Shown: positions 8,765 to 18,400 of the stretch, in pieces | How the letters are laid out: every line of letters starts with the position of its first letter | Numbering within the stretch: position 1 is the first letter of the stretch | Assembly (NCBI GenBank): GCA_000169075.1 | Contig: AAVT01000004.1 | Coordinates: forward strand, 1 to 64,000 | DNA from: a marine gamma proteobacterium HTCC2143 | GTDB taxonomy: Bacteria; Pseudomonadota; Gammaproteobacteria; Pseudomonadales; Dasaniaceae | Reading direction: 5' to 3' | Length of the DNA stretch: 64,000 nucleotides | Position numbers and translations under genes: made by a program | Notes under the pieces: model-generated | The model's input: only the letters and a program-made list of their open reading frames with translations | What the model was told of the DNA's origin: nothing | Database searches by the model: none

Positions 8765-9255
8765 GTTATGTAATCAATTTCGAAGCAGTTCCTGAAGAGC
8801 TGAAAACACTACCTCAGTGGGTGTGCTGGAAAGCTGTAGTAAGACCTAATGGCAAGATAACCAAAGTCCCAATGAATCCACTTACAGGCATAAAAGCCTC
8901 CAGTATAAACAGTAAAACATGGGCGTCATTCGATAAAGCAGCGACCGGCATGAATCGCCATGGTTACGATGGCATCGGTTTCGTTTTTGTCAGAGGTGAT
9001 GGCTTAGTCGGCGTAGATCTTGATAACTGTATGCGTTCCCATGGACAGCTCGAAACATGGGCGCAAGACATTGTTGATAGATTAGACAGTTATACCGAAG
9101 TGAGCCCCTCGGGTAATGGGGTGCACATCATCTGTTACTCGGGCGCATCTGGTTTGTCCTATAACAAAGACGGTCGTGAAATGTATTCAGAAGGCCGTTA
9201 CTTCACGGTCACTGGCAACGAGTACTATGTTCGAGGCCATTCTAATGAGAATTAA
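8761..9255 (+). CDS. Prim-pol type primase domain protein (N-terminal part of a split primase-helicase)
   Basis: 164 residues starting MSYVINFEAVPEELKTLPQW. It has the archaeo-eukaryotic primase features of plasmid and phage prim-pol domains: GDGLVGVDLDNC with the metal-binding D86-x-D88, and SPSGNGVHIIC (the S-G-x-G-x-H motif) near residue 115. GRYFTVTGN marks the end of the domain. In most relatives this domain is fused to an SF3 helicase; here the frame closes at 9255 and the helicase continues in another frame. Start 8761 is preferred over upstream codons because of the ATGA overlap and alignment with the decayed copy at 7002. It probably makes primers for island replication. Confidence 0.75.
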   Translation: MSYVINFEAVPEELKTLPQWVCWKAVVRPNGKITKVPMNPLTGIKASSINSKTWASFDKAATGMNRHGYDGIGFVFVRGDGLVGVDLDNCMRSHGQLETWAQDIVDRLDSYTEVSPSGNGVHIICYSGASGLSYNKDGREMYSEGRYFTVTGNEYYVRGHSNEN

Positions 9256-11011
9256 TAGAAGAAACGTTGAATCCGAATTAGAAAGATGGCCGAAGCGAAT
9301 GGCCAGCAGTAGTTTCGAACAGTCATCTGATTATGTTTTCGATAATACCGCTGCCATAACGCGGTTGACCGAAACAGGCTTATCACAAGCAGATATCGAT
9401 GCGGTAGAGACTGGTAAAGATGTTCAGCCCGACAATCGATCTGAATCGTTATATGGCATCGTTATCCGAATGATCATGTTAGGGTTGAACAACGAAACGA
9501 TTATCACCCACCTTACAAATAAGGATAACTACTTAGGTCGAGTTGCACTCTCACGGAGGAACAACAATATATCGAGCGCGCGACAGTGGTTATGGTCGCA
9601 AGTGGTTAGTAAGGCTCAACAGGTCGCTGCTAAGCAAACCCGCGATATCCATGACAGTTTCGATTATATTGATGAATCAGCTGAAGAGAAAACTTCAAAG
9701 CCTAACCAATACGTTCTGACTAATGCAGTCATTCAGAAGTTAGGCGAAGACAACTTAGTATTTGCTAATGGCAGCTTTTGGAGATGGGACGCCGAATATG
9801 GTGTATGGGCATCGGTTAGCGATCAATCTGTAAAGCAAATAATTCAGACCGTCATTCCAAAACTTCAGATTACGAAATCAATTGTCGATAATGTGTTGAG
9901 CGTGACTAAAACTATGGTCCACAAGGAAAAGCATCGTTTTAATCAACTAAACGATGGGATCAATACTCTAAATGGAACGATCAGATTTATTGATAATAGA
10001 TGGATTTTGACTCCTCACGAAAAAACTGAATATAGAACTTCAGTAATTCCTGTTGAATACGATCCTACAGCGGAAGCACCTCGGTGTATGCAATTTGAGA
10101 GGGAAGTGTTCAGAGATGATCCTGACATCGATGACAAGATATTCCTTCTACGACAAGCAATGGGGTACACGCTTCTTTCCTCAACACCATACCCGTCATT
10201 TTTCATATTCGAAGGCTCTGGCGCTAATGGGAAATCGGTTTGCCTTGATCTAATTAGAGCATTGTGTGGTACAGAGAATGTAAGTGCTGTACAGATGAAC
10301 CAAATGGCAAATAGGTTTCAGCGCGCCCAAATGAACGGGAAGCTCGCCAACCTCGTTTCTGAATTACCAGAGGGAGGACGTCTTCCAGACGCAGAAATAA
10401 AATCCGATAGTTCAGGCGAGTTGACCACTGTTGAAAACAAAGGAAGAGATCCGTTTGAAATAATCCCGTTTTACACCATGTTCTTTGCCACCAATCATTT
10501 GCCTCACACGAGGGACCTAAGTCCAGCACTTCAACGTCGCGCTCGAATAATTCGCTTTAATCGAACTTTCTCATCAGGTGAACAAGATCCCCACCTAATC
10601 GAAAAGCTGAAGGGTGAGCTTCCAGGCATCCTCAATCAAGCACTGGAGGCTCTAAAACATTTATTTACCGATGGCGCATTTGTTGAGCCGCAGTCTTCTA
10701 AAGACGCCAAGAAAGATTGGTTACTTCAGTCAGACCAGGTGACTCAGTTTGTTAATGAGAGCTGTGTACTAAATGTTGATGGTCGTGTGTCAGTCGATAC
10801 GCTATATCGTACGTATCGCATGTGGGCTACCGACTCAGGATTCAAATCATTGGTTACAAAGAAAACGTTTACGCAGCGTCTGGTGATTTCTGGGGTTGGA
10901 AGTACAAAGTCAGGGAGTGTACGATATTACAGTGGGGTACAGATTGATCCAGGAGACTTACTTGACGATGATGATGACGATGATTTTATCGATGACGAAT
11001 CTTTCACATAA
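9245..11011 (+). CDS. D5/P4-type SF3 replicative helicase
   Basis: 588 residues from ATG 9245, which lies inside the last codons of the primase gene. The central region carries Walker A FEGSGANGKSVCLDLI (about residue 325). It continues with NLVSELPEGG...DAEIKS and MFFATNHLPHTRDLSPALQRRARIIRF, the sensor/arginine-finger region of phage/plasmid D5-type helicases. The C-terminus ends in a run of Asp residues (DDDDDDDFIDDE). Upstream residues (RWDAEYGVWAS) match the D5 N-terminal domain. It should unwind the island origin as a hexamer. Either the primase-helicase fusion has been split by a frameshift or the two parts are translated by coupling; the open frame extends upstream to 9116 without making recognisable primase sequence. 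Confidence 0.88.
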   Translation: MRINRRNVESELERWPKRMASSSFEQSSDYVFDNTAAITRLTETGLSQADIDAVETGKDVQPDNRSESLYGIVIRMIMLGLNNETIITHLTNKDNYLGRVALSRRNNNISSARQWLWSQVVSKAQQVAAKQTRDIHDSFDYIDESAEEKTSKPNQYVLTNAVIQKLGEDNLVFANGSFWRWDAEYGVWASVSDQSVKQIIQTVIPKLQITKSIVDNVLSVTKTMVHKEKHRFNQLNDGINTLNGTIRFIDNRWILTPHEKTEYRTSVIPVEYDPTAEAPRCMQFEREVFRDDPDIDDKIFLLRQAMGYTLLSSTPYPSFFIFEGSGANGKSVCLDLIRALCGTENVSAVQMNQMANRFQRAQMNGKLANLVSELPEGGRLPDAEIKSDSSGELTTVENKGRDPFEIIPFYTMFFATNHLPHTRDLSPALQRRARIIRFNRTFSSGEQDPHLIEKLKGELPGILNQALEALKHLFTDGAFVEPQSSKDAKKDWLLQSDQVTQFVNESCVLNVDGRVSVDTLYRTYRMWATDSGFKSLVTKKTFTQRLVISGVGSTKSGSVRYYSGVQIDPGDLLDDDDDDDFIDDESFT

Positions 11012-11138
11012 ATCTGTCCCTTAGATTTTAATACGTTCCCCTCAAGTTATGGTGACAGCTAAAAATAAGATGGTTGGGACATATTTATTTAAACTTATAT
11101 TCGAAATTACGCAACATCAACTCGAATAATATCTATTA

Positions 11139-11247
11139 GGGACACATGGGACACTTTATTTTAAACCTTAGTAACTTCAAATATGGTTACATACAAATTT
11201 TAAAAAATATATATGGCGGGTTTTGAAATAAATGTCCCATGCGTCCC
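11139..11247. repeat. Inverted repeat with GGGACA blocks, candidate replication origin
   Basis: GGGACACATGGGACA at 11139-11153 is the near-perfect reverse complement (14 of 15) of TGTCCCATGCGTCCC at 11233-11247. Further TGTCCC (11015) and GGGACA (11076) blocks lie upstream. The surrounding 563 bases (11012-11574) are very A/T-rich and without genes. A cluster of short repeats directly after a primase-helicase fits an origin recognised by that protein, by analogy with P4; a large transcription-stop hairpin is the alternative. Confidence 0.5.
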
Positions 11248-11574
11248 CGGTAGATAATTGGTAAAAAAATCGGAGTTTTTATGGAGCATTAATATTTAAG
11301 GTAAAAAAGAAGTTACTAAAGAAGCTACATACAATATTGAACGAAAACCCTGAATTCCTTCAACTTCACGTCTATCGTTAAATATGTAGCGACTGATGAA
11401 AATATAATTCCATAAAAAATTGATTTTGTTAATTTTATGCATACGATTTTATCGAGTTTTTTGCATTTAGCTCCTACATTTACTGCTGGCTGGGAGCGCA
11501 GCGAAAAATAGTCCGCAAATATGGGCTTGTTGGCCATTACCATTTCAATTGGTTGAAGCAAAAAATGATACAAG

Positions 11575-12975
11575 CTAGATGTCTTCATCGTTGTTGAGTT
11601 CTTTAAATTTTGCTTCCATTGTAGGGTTGCTTTTAGTCAGTTTCTTTACAGTCAGATCGTCTGCTTTGTTATTAGCAAGGCGGAGATTGTTCTCAGATCC
11701 AAGTAAGGCATCTTTCGTCTTTTGAAGATGATCGATTGTTTTATCGATTTCAGAAATAGCTGTTTTAAATTTCTTCGACGCTAGTTCATAGTTCCGTGCG
11801 AAGCCCGAGCGAAATTCGTCAAGCTCGCTCTCAAAGTTTGTAATATCAACATTCTGTTCTTTAACAACAGCAAGTTCCTTCTTGTATTTCAGCGATTTCT
11901 CAGCAGCATTTCGTAACAATGTGATTATTGGTATAAAGAATTGTGGTCGGATGACATACATCTTTTGATAGCGATGAGATACATCAACAATACCGGAGTT
12001 ATAAAGCGAATTTTCAGGTTCAAGGAGAGAAACTAGTATTGCGTACTCACACTGCTTTTCATTACGGTCCTTGTCTAGTTCCTTGAAAAAGTCTTCGTTT
12101 TTCTTCTTGGTTGCCGTTTCATCAATCTCGTTTTTCATCTCGAACATGATCGACACGCTCTCTGTATTATGCTCATCGGAATCACGAAAGATGTAGTCGC
12201 CCTTGCTGCCAGTTCGTGAATCATTGTCTTTTTCAAAGTATGCTCTGGGAAATGCAGTTGCTCGAATAAGGTTAAATTCGGTTTCGCAGTGCAGCTCGAG
12301 AGTTTCTCCAACCATCTTGGTCGATAGGCGGGCTTTCATATCTTTGAGTCGCTCGATCTCATGATCACGATCCTTAAGCTGTGCTTCGTAGTTATCTTTT
12401 AGTGACGTCTCAGCGATCTCATTTTCTAGCTTCGTTCGATATATTTTACTTTTAAGTTCGTCTCGTTCCCTTTCAGCTACGTTGACTGCTTTAGTTACAG
12501 CATGATTTTTCGTGTCTTCGCTAGCACTGAGTTTTTCCTCAAGCAGCCGGATGGCTGCATCTTTTTCTGCTGAGGTTTTTTCGAGCTTTTTAGAATGATT
12601 GGCATCAGCTAATTTTGAGGCGTTTGTGCTGTCATTCTTTGCTTGAATTAGTTTGTTAGCTAACTCATCACGCTCTTTTTCTACTGCTTTTAGAGCTTTA
12701 GATACAGCAAGCTTTCGCGCATAGTCACCGGCTTCCAACTCCGATTGCAGCTTCCGAATTTCGTCATTCTTAGTTGATTCTGCTTCCAGCAATTTACTAC
12801 GTGCCTGCTCTTCGGCCAATTTTACAGCATTTCTCGTTTCTCTTTCTGCTAGTTCAAGCCTCTCGTGAAGCTGTTGATCAAATTCGCTATTATGCACCTG
12901 CTTCACGATTTCGGCATATCCCGCTTCATCAATCGTGAATGCTTTTTTACAATGTGGGCATTTAATTTCATTCAT
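11575..12975 (-). CDS. DUF2130 protein with zinc ribbon, coiled coil and PD-(D/E)XK-like core
   Basis: 466 residues. The N-terminus is a short zinc-ribbon half ([13 protein letters not shown]). Residues ~30-225 are a long heptad-rich coiled coil. The conserved core ([14 protein letters not shown], then [10 protein letters not shown] and IMFEMKNE) carries the D...E-x-K arrangement of PD-(D/E)XK nucleases found in DUF2130. The C-terminal ~120 residues are again helical. DUF2130 proteins are frequent in defence-rich islands, but their activity is poorly defined; nuclease function here is inferred. It reads toward the helicase gene and lies 119 bases from the HNH gene end, on the same strand. Confidence 0.82.
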   Translation of the reverse strand: MNEIKCPHCKKAFTIDEAGYAEIVKQVHNSEFDQQLHERLELAERETRNAVKLAEEQARSKLLEAESTKNDEIRKLQSELEAGDYARKLAVSKALKAVEKERDELANKLIQAKNDSTNASKLADANHSKKLEKTSAEKDAAIRLLEEKLSASEDTKNHAVTKAVNVAERERDELKSKIYRTKLENEIAETSLKDNYEAQLKDRDHEIERLKDMKARLSTKMVGETLELHCETEFNLIRATAFPRAYFEKDNDSRTGSKGDYIFRDSDEHNTESVSIMFEMKNEIDETATKKKNEDFFKELDKDRNEKQCEYAILVSLLEPENSLYNSGIVDVSHRYQKMYVIRPQFFIPIITLLRNAAEKSLKYKKELAVVKEQNVDITNFESELDEFRSGFARNYELASKKFKTAISEIDKTIDHLQKTKDALLGSENNLRLANNKADDLTVKKLTKSNPTMEAKFKELNNDEDI

Positions 12976-13094
12976 AACTATTTATCCGATGTTTATTAGT
13001 GGGTGAAGCGTAATGACTGCGGTAATCGGTGAATATTTAGTAAGCAGGGGAAACGAAAAATACGTCCGATTTGAACGCTTTATTAGATGTACAC

Positions 13095-13898
13095 TCAACG
13101 GGAATACATATTTACCAGCGTTTGAAGCTCCTCTATCGAGAGGACGCTATTTTTATTCCGATGAAGCATCGAATGACAGTTGGGACAAACTGGGCGTAAA
13201 TCTTCCTCTGGGTTAACTTCGTATTCCTTCTGAATCTCAGCCAAAGGTTTCAAGTGATGAACGTGTATGTACCTCTTGCCAAGGTGCCCATAACACTGCT
13301 CAAAATGGAAATTGCATACAACACAATTTAAACCCCATTTTCTGATGCAGCGTTCTCTGGCATCAGGGTTACGCTCATAAGCATTAACCCAGATCTTCTT
13401 GGCGGCTCCTTCTTTTAGTGAGTTATCTTTTGGAACTTCATCGGCATAAGAAATTTCCACGGCTCCGGTTCTTTCTAGCCACAGCTGCTCGAGTTTGGAA
13501 GCTGTCTCCTCCGGTATTGTTATTCCTGAGGATTGAGAGTCCCAAACCTTTGAATCAAATGCTTGAAGCTCGGAATGGGTAATTGGTATTTCCGACTGCG
13601 GATCATATAGCTGATCGAAATTGACCATTACAAAAAGCGCTTTTTTACCAAGTTTTAGCTGTTCTTCGTTAAAGTGAGGCTCTTCGGCCGGTTCTTTTGT
13701 TACGTGGCCAGATCCAAATATCCCCTTGTTTCCCTTACCTTGCTTTGTCAGGAATACTCTCGAGCCTATCGGGATTTTCTTTGTACGACCGGAACTCCAA
13801 CGCTGAACAAATTCCTCAGACTTACGCGCGTCGAGATACTCCTGTAGGTTTTCATAACCCCATTTATCTGGGCTCCACGTAAGTAGAAATGTGCTCAT
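13095..13898 (-). CDS. EVE/PUA-like domain plus HNH endonuclease (modification-dependent restriction type)
   Basis: 267 residues in two domains. Residues 1-~150 begin FLLTWSPDKWGYENL and continue WSSGRTKKIPIGSRVFLTKQG, the pattern of EVE/PUA-like readers of modified bases. Residues ~165-267 form an HNH nuclease: Cys192-x2-Cys195, IHVHHLKPLAEI (His214/His215), DLRPVCPNCHSMLH (Cys238, Cys241, His246). Fusions of this kind act in type IV-like restriction of phage DNA carrying modified cytosine; specificity here is unknown. The gene is on the minus strand upstream of the DUF2130 gene, so the two could be co-transcribed as a defence pair. The length is normal and the catalytic residues are intact. 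Confidence 0.86.
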   Translation of the reverse strand: MSTFLLTWSPDKWGYENLQEYLDARKSEEFVQRWSSGRTKKIPIGSRVFLTKQGKGNKGIFGSGHVTKEPAEEPHFNEEQLKLGKKALFVMVNFDQLYDPQSEIPITHSELQAFDSKVWDSQSSGITIPEETASKLEQLWLERTGAVEISYADEVPKDNSLKEGAAKKIWVNAYERNPDARERCIRKWGLNCVVCNFHFEQCYGHLGKRYIHVHHLKPLAEIQKEYEVNPEEDLRPVCPNCHSMLHRNKNSVLSIEELQTLVNMYSR

Positions 13899-14224
13899 AT
13901 GTTCACTCTATGTCTAACTTATCAATAACGGGGCAAGAAAAGCGGCATGCGTTCGGGATTCAGAGACCGCAAGACGCTGGCTGACTATCTTGTTAGATCG
14001 ACCTTCATTCAACATTAAAGTTGGCTGTGAAATAGTTCGCCGAGCTTCATTTTATTCATGTTCTATTGGAGCAGTAATGTACGGGCCTTTGATTTATAGG
14101 AGCTACCGGTACGACCTCCGCCATTCGTCTTGGAGATGGCTATGCTCTCCAATAGCGGCCGAGAAAATGCTACAAGAGGCATTCGCAAATAATTTATAAA
14201 AATAGTATGATCTGTTTATAAACG

Positions 14225-14292
14225 GAAACATATAACACTAAAGTATTAGCCATTTTGAATCGAAAGACGCTATTAATATTAGGAATCTAGTC
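14225..14292. repeat. Right-end-like repeat, short copy (D)
   Basis: Contains the palindrome TAACACTAAAGTATTA (14233-14248) and then TTAATATTAGGAATCTAG, resembling the end of the copies at 25351 and 29920. The rest of the gap 13899-14286 shows no gene I can support. Confidence 0.4.
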
Positions 14293-14481
14293 TTCAACAA
14301 ATAGTTCGACAAACGGATTACTATTTCGTCGCAATTCCGTAATTCGCCCATTTCTTAGAAACTCAAACGCGTCTGGTGGATCATTAACAGCCCAATCAAT
14401 CAACATTGCTAATTGCTCACCCGTTAGCTCTAGTCCATGCTCGAAAGCCATATATAACCAAACTCTTGCAGCATCTCCCAT
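14287..14481 (-). CDS. Small hypothetical protein
   Basis: A 64-residue acidic frame (MGDAARVWLYMAFEHGLELTGEQLAMLIDWAVNDPPDAFEFL) with protein-like composition and a weak GGA before the ATG. No family recognised and no partner evident. It may be a genuine small island gene or a chance frame. Confidence 0.3.
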   Translation of the reverse strand: MGDAARVWLYMAFEHGLELTGEQLAMLIDWAVNDPPDAFEFLRNGRITELRRNSNPFVELFVED

Positions 14482-14751
14482 TCCAATCTAACAGCTCTTG
14501 CACTATGCGATTGACCATTACTATTGTAACCACATGAATGTTGATCAATCGAGGCACCACTATCACCGATAAGGATGTAATTACAGCCACAATAGAAAGT
14601 TTTCGTATGTCCCCGATAGATAACTTACCGAGCATTCTTCTTGAATGCATCCCAGCTGCTAGACGTAGAAGTCATCTCATTAGCGATGCTAGCTATCGGA
14701 AAAATCAACCACAGAATCAATCAAATAAAGCGTACTAATTTTGTTATGCAA

Positions 14752-14937
14752 CTATCCGTATTTTGAGGGGTCTGCCTTCAATAGCTCTGCTCTAACTATT
14801 TGAAGAGAATGGGGAGTATCAAAGGGGAGTCTGATTGTTCCGCCAGATACGTCATTAACGGTAACAATGATTTCTTCGTTATTGCTGGTAAGCAAAACAA
14901 CTGATTCTTGGGTTCTTCGCGATAGAATTAACGGCAT
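14752..14937 (-). CDS. CsrA/RsmA-like post-transcriptional regulator
   Basis: 61 residues beginning MPLILSRRTQESVVL, then IIVTVNDVSGGTIRLPFDTPHSLQIVRAELL in the order expected for CsrA (family pattern MLILTRR.GE...I..., V.G.QVRLGI.AP....V.R.E). Residues usually involved in RNA contact are only partly kept: Arg-Arg at positions 7-8 and 'IVRAEL' are present, but the usual 'GE' is 'QE' and 'GI.AP' is 'PFDTP'. An AAGGA lies nine bases before ATG 14937, supporting that start over the TTG at 14943. It is likely an island-borne homologue acting on its own or host mRNAs. Confidence 0.72.
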   Translation of the reverse strand: MPLILSRRTQESVVLLTSNNEEIIVTVNDVSGGTIRLPFDTPHSLQIVRAELLKADPSKYG

Positions 14938-15022
14938 GAGCAATATTCCTTTTGCTGTTGTGAGTATCCTTGAGTCAATTAGATTACATTGGATAAGTGT
15001 AGTTTTGAAGCTCGTTTCTCAC

Positions 15023-15163
15023 CTATATAGTTTCTAATAAGGCAATGTCGTCAAGCCCCTCGGCATCAGCGGCTTCAAGAATAGAGCGATCTTGGTCAAC
15101 CACCAGTTGGGCTGCTTCCAATCTAAACTCTGTGCTTAATGTTGGTCTTGTTCGTTTGTTCAT
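15023..15163 (-). pseudogene. Truncated IS3-family transposase OrfA remnant
   Basis: A 46-codon frame starts MNKRTRPTLSTEFRLEAAQLVVDQ in two runs (MNKRTRPTLSTEFRLEA / AQLVVDQ). This is the N-terminal HTH segment of IS3-type OrfA transposases, followed by 'SILEAADAEGLDDIALLETI' and a stop, where relatives continue 'EAA.A.gv..stl..Wv'. Only the first ~36 residues are recognisable and no terminal repeats or OrfB are found, so this is a dead fragment. Confidence 0.6.
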
Positions 15164-15167
15164 TGAT

Positions 15168-15206
15168 CACCTGATTAGAGATGATCATATCACCTCTAAT
15201 CAGGTG
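15168..15206. repeat. Perfect 13-bp inverted repeat
   Basis: CACCTGATTAGAG (15168-15180) and CTCTAATCAGGTG (15194-15206) are exact complements around a 13-base spacer, directly upstream of the transposase remnant. It could be an operator, an IS-related structure or a transcript hairpin; no T-run follows. Confidence 0.6.
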
Positions 15207-15451
15207 GCCAAATTCACTATGCGAATACAGTTCTGTGTCAAAGGCAGGAGTAATGCCACTGTTACAGTCATCAACCAGGCATTATAGATATTTCGGTTTG
15301 CTCGATTCTCTTTAGGTAAGTGCGCAACCTCGGGAGCTTCTCCTTGACTTGGGTATTTTTTACGGTCAATTTGATGTTATCTTTACATAACCTTAGTTAG
15401 AATGGGTTTAAATAGACGGAAATATTAATTAGTAGTCAAGGAGTTATGAGG

Positions 15452-18400
15452 ATGGATTCTCGTGTCAATGCGGAGCCACAGCTAAAATTAATATCGGAGA
15501 ACTTGTCTACCTTTTCGTTGGCTGCTCAGCAGAATGCCTATCCCTTATTTCGGAATTTAAGCTTACATTATCCAGTTTTAGATGATGGATCATCAGAAGA
15601 TCAAAGGCCACTGAGTCGGTTCGTTGTCAAATTGTCTTCTGATCCTGAAATCTTTTCTCCTGAAGAGTGGCCAATTGACGAAATACGCCCTGGTCAGTCT
15701 ATTTGTTTGCAGCAGCGCCCGCTGAATGTGCCACATGACTTCCTCTTTAGTCTGACTGAAGAGATTCAAGTGGTGATGACTATAAGTGTTTACCTGGTTG
15801 ATGGTCTTGAAGAAGAGCTTACGAAAAAAGAGATTCCTATAGCAGTACTTCCTGCCAACTTTTGGGGTGGGGAGAACCGACAACCTGATCTCTTGGCTGC
15901 ATTCGTAAAACCCAATGGTGTATTCGTAGAATCTTTAGTTCGGCAAGTAACTGAAATACTTGAGAAAAACGGCCATGGACGAAGTGCAGATGGTTATCAG
16001 TCCAATACACGAGAAAAACCCTATTTGATGGTTGCGGCGCTTTGGAATGCGATTTTTGCTCAACACATAGCGTATGTTAGTCCTCCTCTAGACTTTGCTC
16101 GAGAAGGACAACGTATACGATTGGCTGCTGATATCAGTGCCTCGAAGATTGCAGCCTGTTTAGACACCTCTCTTCTATTTGCCAGCTGTATTGAATTAAT
16201 GGGACTGAACCCTGTAATTGCTTTAGGTAAAAAGCACGCATATGTAGGTGTTTGGTTGATTGATGAACGTTTTCCTGTGCTGACAAATGACGACCCTATG
16301 GATTTGAGAAAACGGATCGATGCCCGTGATCTTGTGTTATTTGAAAGTACCTTGGTCACAAATGACACACCGATTACCTTTGAGCAGGCTAAAGCACATG
16401 CACGAGATTTGATTAGCGAAGACAAGGAAGAAGACTTCGTCTATGTAATCGATATCAAGCAAGCCAGAGCGCGTAAAATTAGGCCGATATCTACTATCGA
16501 GGAAAAACCTGAAGAAAAAGGCTCTGATCAGGGCAATGAGTTAAGTTTGCCTGCAGTTCCTCCGCTACCGCCCGTGGGCGCTGAAGAAAAAGTCGTTCCT
16601 GAAACTCCCGATACTCGCATTGATGCCTGGCAGAGAAAACTACTAGATTTAACCAAACGAAATTCACTGTTAGCATTAAAAGAACGAGCGGTAGCGATTA
16701 AGCTCTATTGTCCAGACATTGGTTCTATGGAGGATAGTTTGGCTGACGGTGCTTCATTTAAATTCTTGTCAGCAGAGGAGAGCCCCTTAAATGATAGCGA
16801 ACGGAGCGAAGAGACATTCCGGCTACAAGCAGGGTCGGATATTCATAAGGAGTACGCACTAGAGCAGCTAAATAGCAATGTTCTTCTTGCAAATATGTCT
16901 AGAAAGAAACTTGATCAGAACTCGGTAAATCTCTTACGGAAAGCTAAAAATGACTTGGAAGAAGGCGGATCGAATACTCTGTATCTGGCGCTGGGAATGT
17001 TGCGCTGGAAGGAAAATCCCGAAGATGACCGCTCCTATCGTGCGCCTCTCATATTAATACCCGCAGATCTGACTAGAAGCAGTGCCAGGGCTTCGGTTAA
17101 AGTGCGTCAGCTGCCAGATGAGGTGCCAATTTTCAACATGACTCTGATTGAGTTTCTGTATACTGAGCACAGCATAGATTTGAATCAGTTTCGAGAATCA
17201 TTGCCTGAAGACGAGTCAGGTATCGATGTTAATCTAATCTGGAGTACTGTCAGGTCAGCGATAGCTGAGCAGCCCGGCTTTGAGGTAGTAGAAGACCTCG
17301 TTTTAGCTTCTTTTTCCTTTGCTAAATACTTAATGTGGAGAGATCTGAAGGACCGCATTGATGATTTAAAGGAAAACCCTTTTGTTAAGCATTTGGTTGA
17401 TCACCCCCAGGATGCATATTTTCAAGATTCAAGCTTTGTATTACGTGATCGAGTAGATGAAAAAATAGATCTCGAAAAGATATTTACACCGCTGAACTGT
17501 GATAGTTCTCAGTTAGTGGCTGTAGAGGCTTCTGGGAGGCCGCAAGATTTTGTGTTGGAAGGTCCGCCAGGCACAGGGAAATCAGAAACAATCGCAAATA
17601 TTATTTGTCATAACATAGCCCTCGGAAGGAAAGTGTTGTTTGTGGCTGAAAAAATGGCGGCTCTCCATGTCGTCTACCGTCGTATGCAAAAAGTAGGTCT
17701 CGATCATCTATGTTTGGAATTACACAGTAATAAATCCAATAAAAAGGCAGTTCTTGAACAACTTAGAGCAGCCACGGATAGACGCGATGAAGCGCAAAGT
17801 GATGGGTGGGTTGAGTCTGTTAGAGGTCTCAAAGAGAAGAGAGATCGTCTCAATAGCTTTGTACAAGCACTCCACAATAAATCTATATATGGACTATCCG
17901 CGCGTGATGCCATAGCGCGTGATGTTCTCTACAAAAATACACATGCGTTATTTCTTTCATGGCCTCTGGGTTTTGAATCAGCTCCTGTTAATTCGGCTGA
18001 AACACTCGAAAAAATGCTCGAGACTGTTAAGTTAGCGGCGCTGGCTTACAATGATGTTTCGCACCTTAACCCAGTCCAGTTTCGTATTTTAAAAGCTCGG
18101 AGTTGGTCAAATGCTTGGCAAAGCCAGGTGGTGGATTGTCTGATTCGTTATAAGTCGGCGCTCCAGGAACTCTATCCCAGCGCAGCAGTACTGGCGTCAA
18201 GTTTCAATGTTGACCTGCCAGAAGACACTATCCTAAATGTTTCCCGAGTAAACTCTTTGGCGAACCTTGTTGAGTCTGCCGAAGCAAACCCCTTGAGTTA
18301 TTTAGTTGCAAAGGGTGCTCGAAATTTGCTGAATGATCTCGAAAAGTTGAGTGTAGCAAAGACGGATTTTGATCAAATCCTTAATACTATTGGGCACGAT

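Noticed and set aside
13013..13216. A 67-codon plus-strand frame between the DUF2130 and HNH genes
   Set aside because: It overlaps the conserved 3' end of the HNH gene, and has no ribosome site or recognisable sequence.
13990..14199. A 69-codon plus-strand frame with 'RYDLRHSSWRWLCSPIAAEKML'-like sequence
   Set aside because: The tail looks somewhat protein-like, but there is no good start, no family and nothing adjacent to support it.
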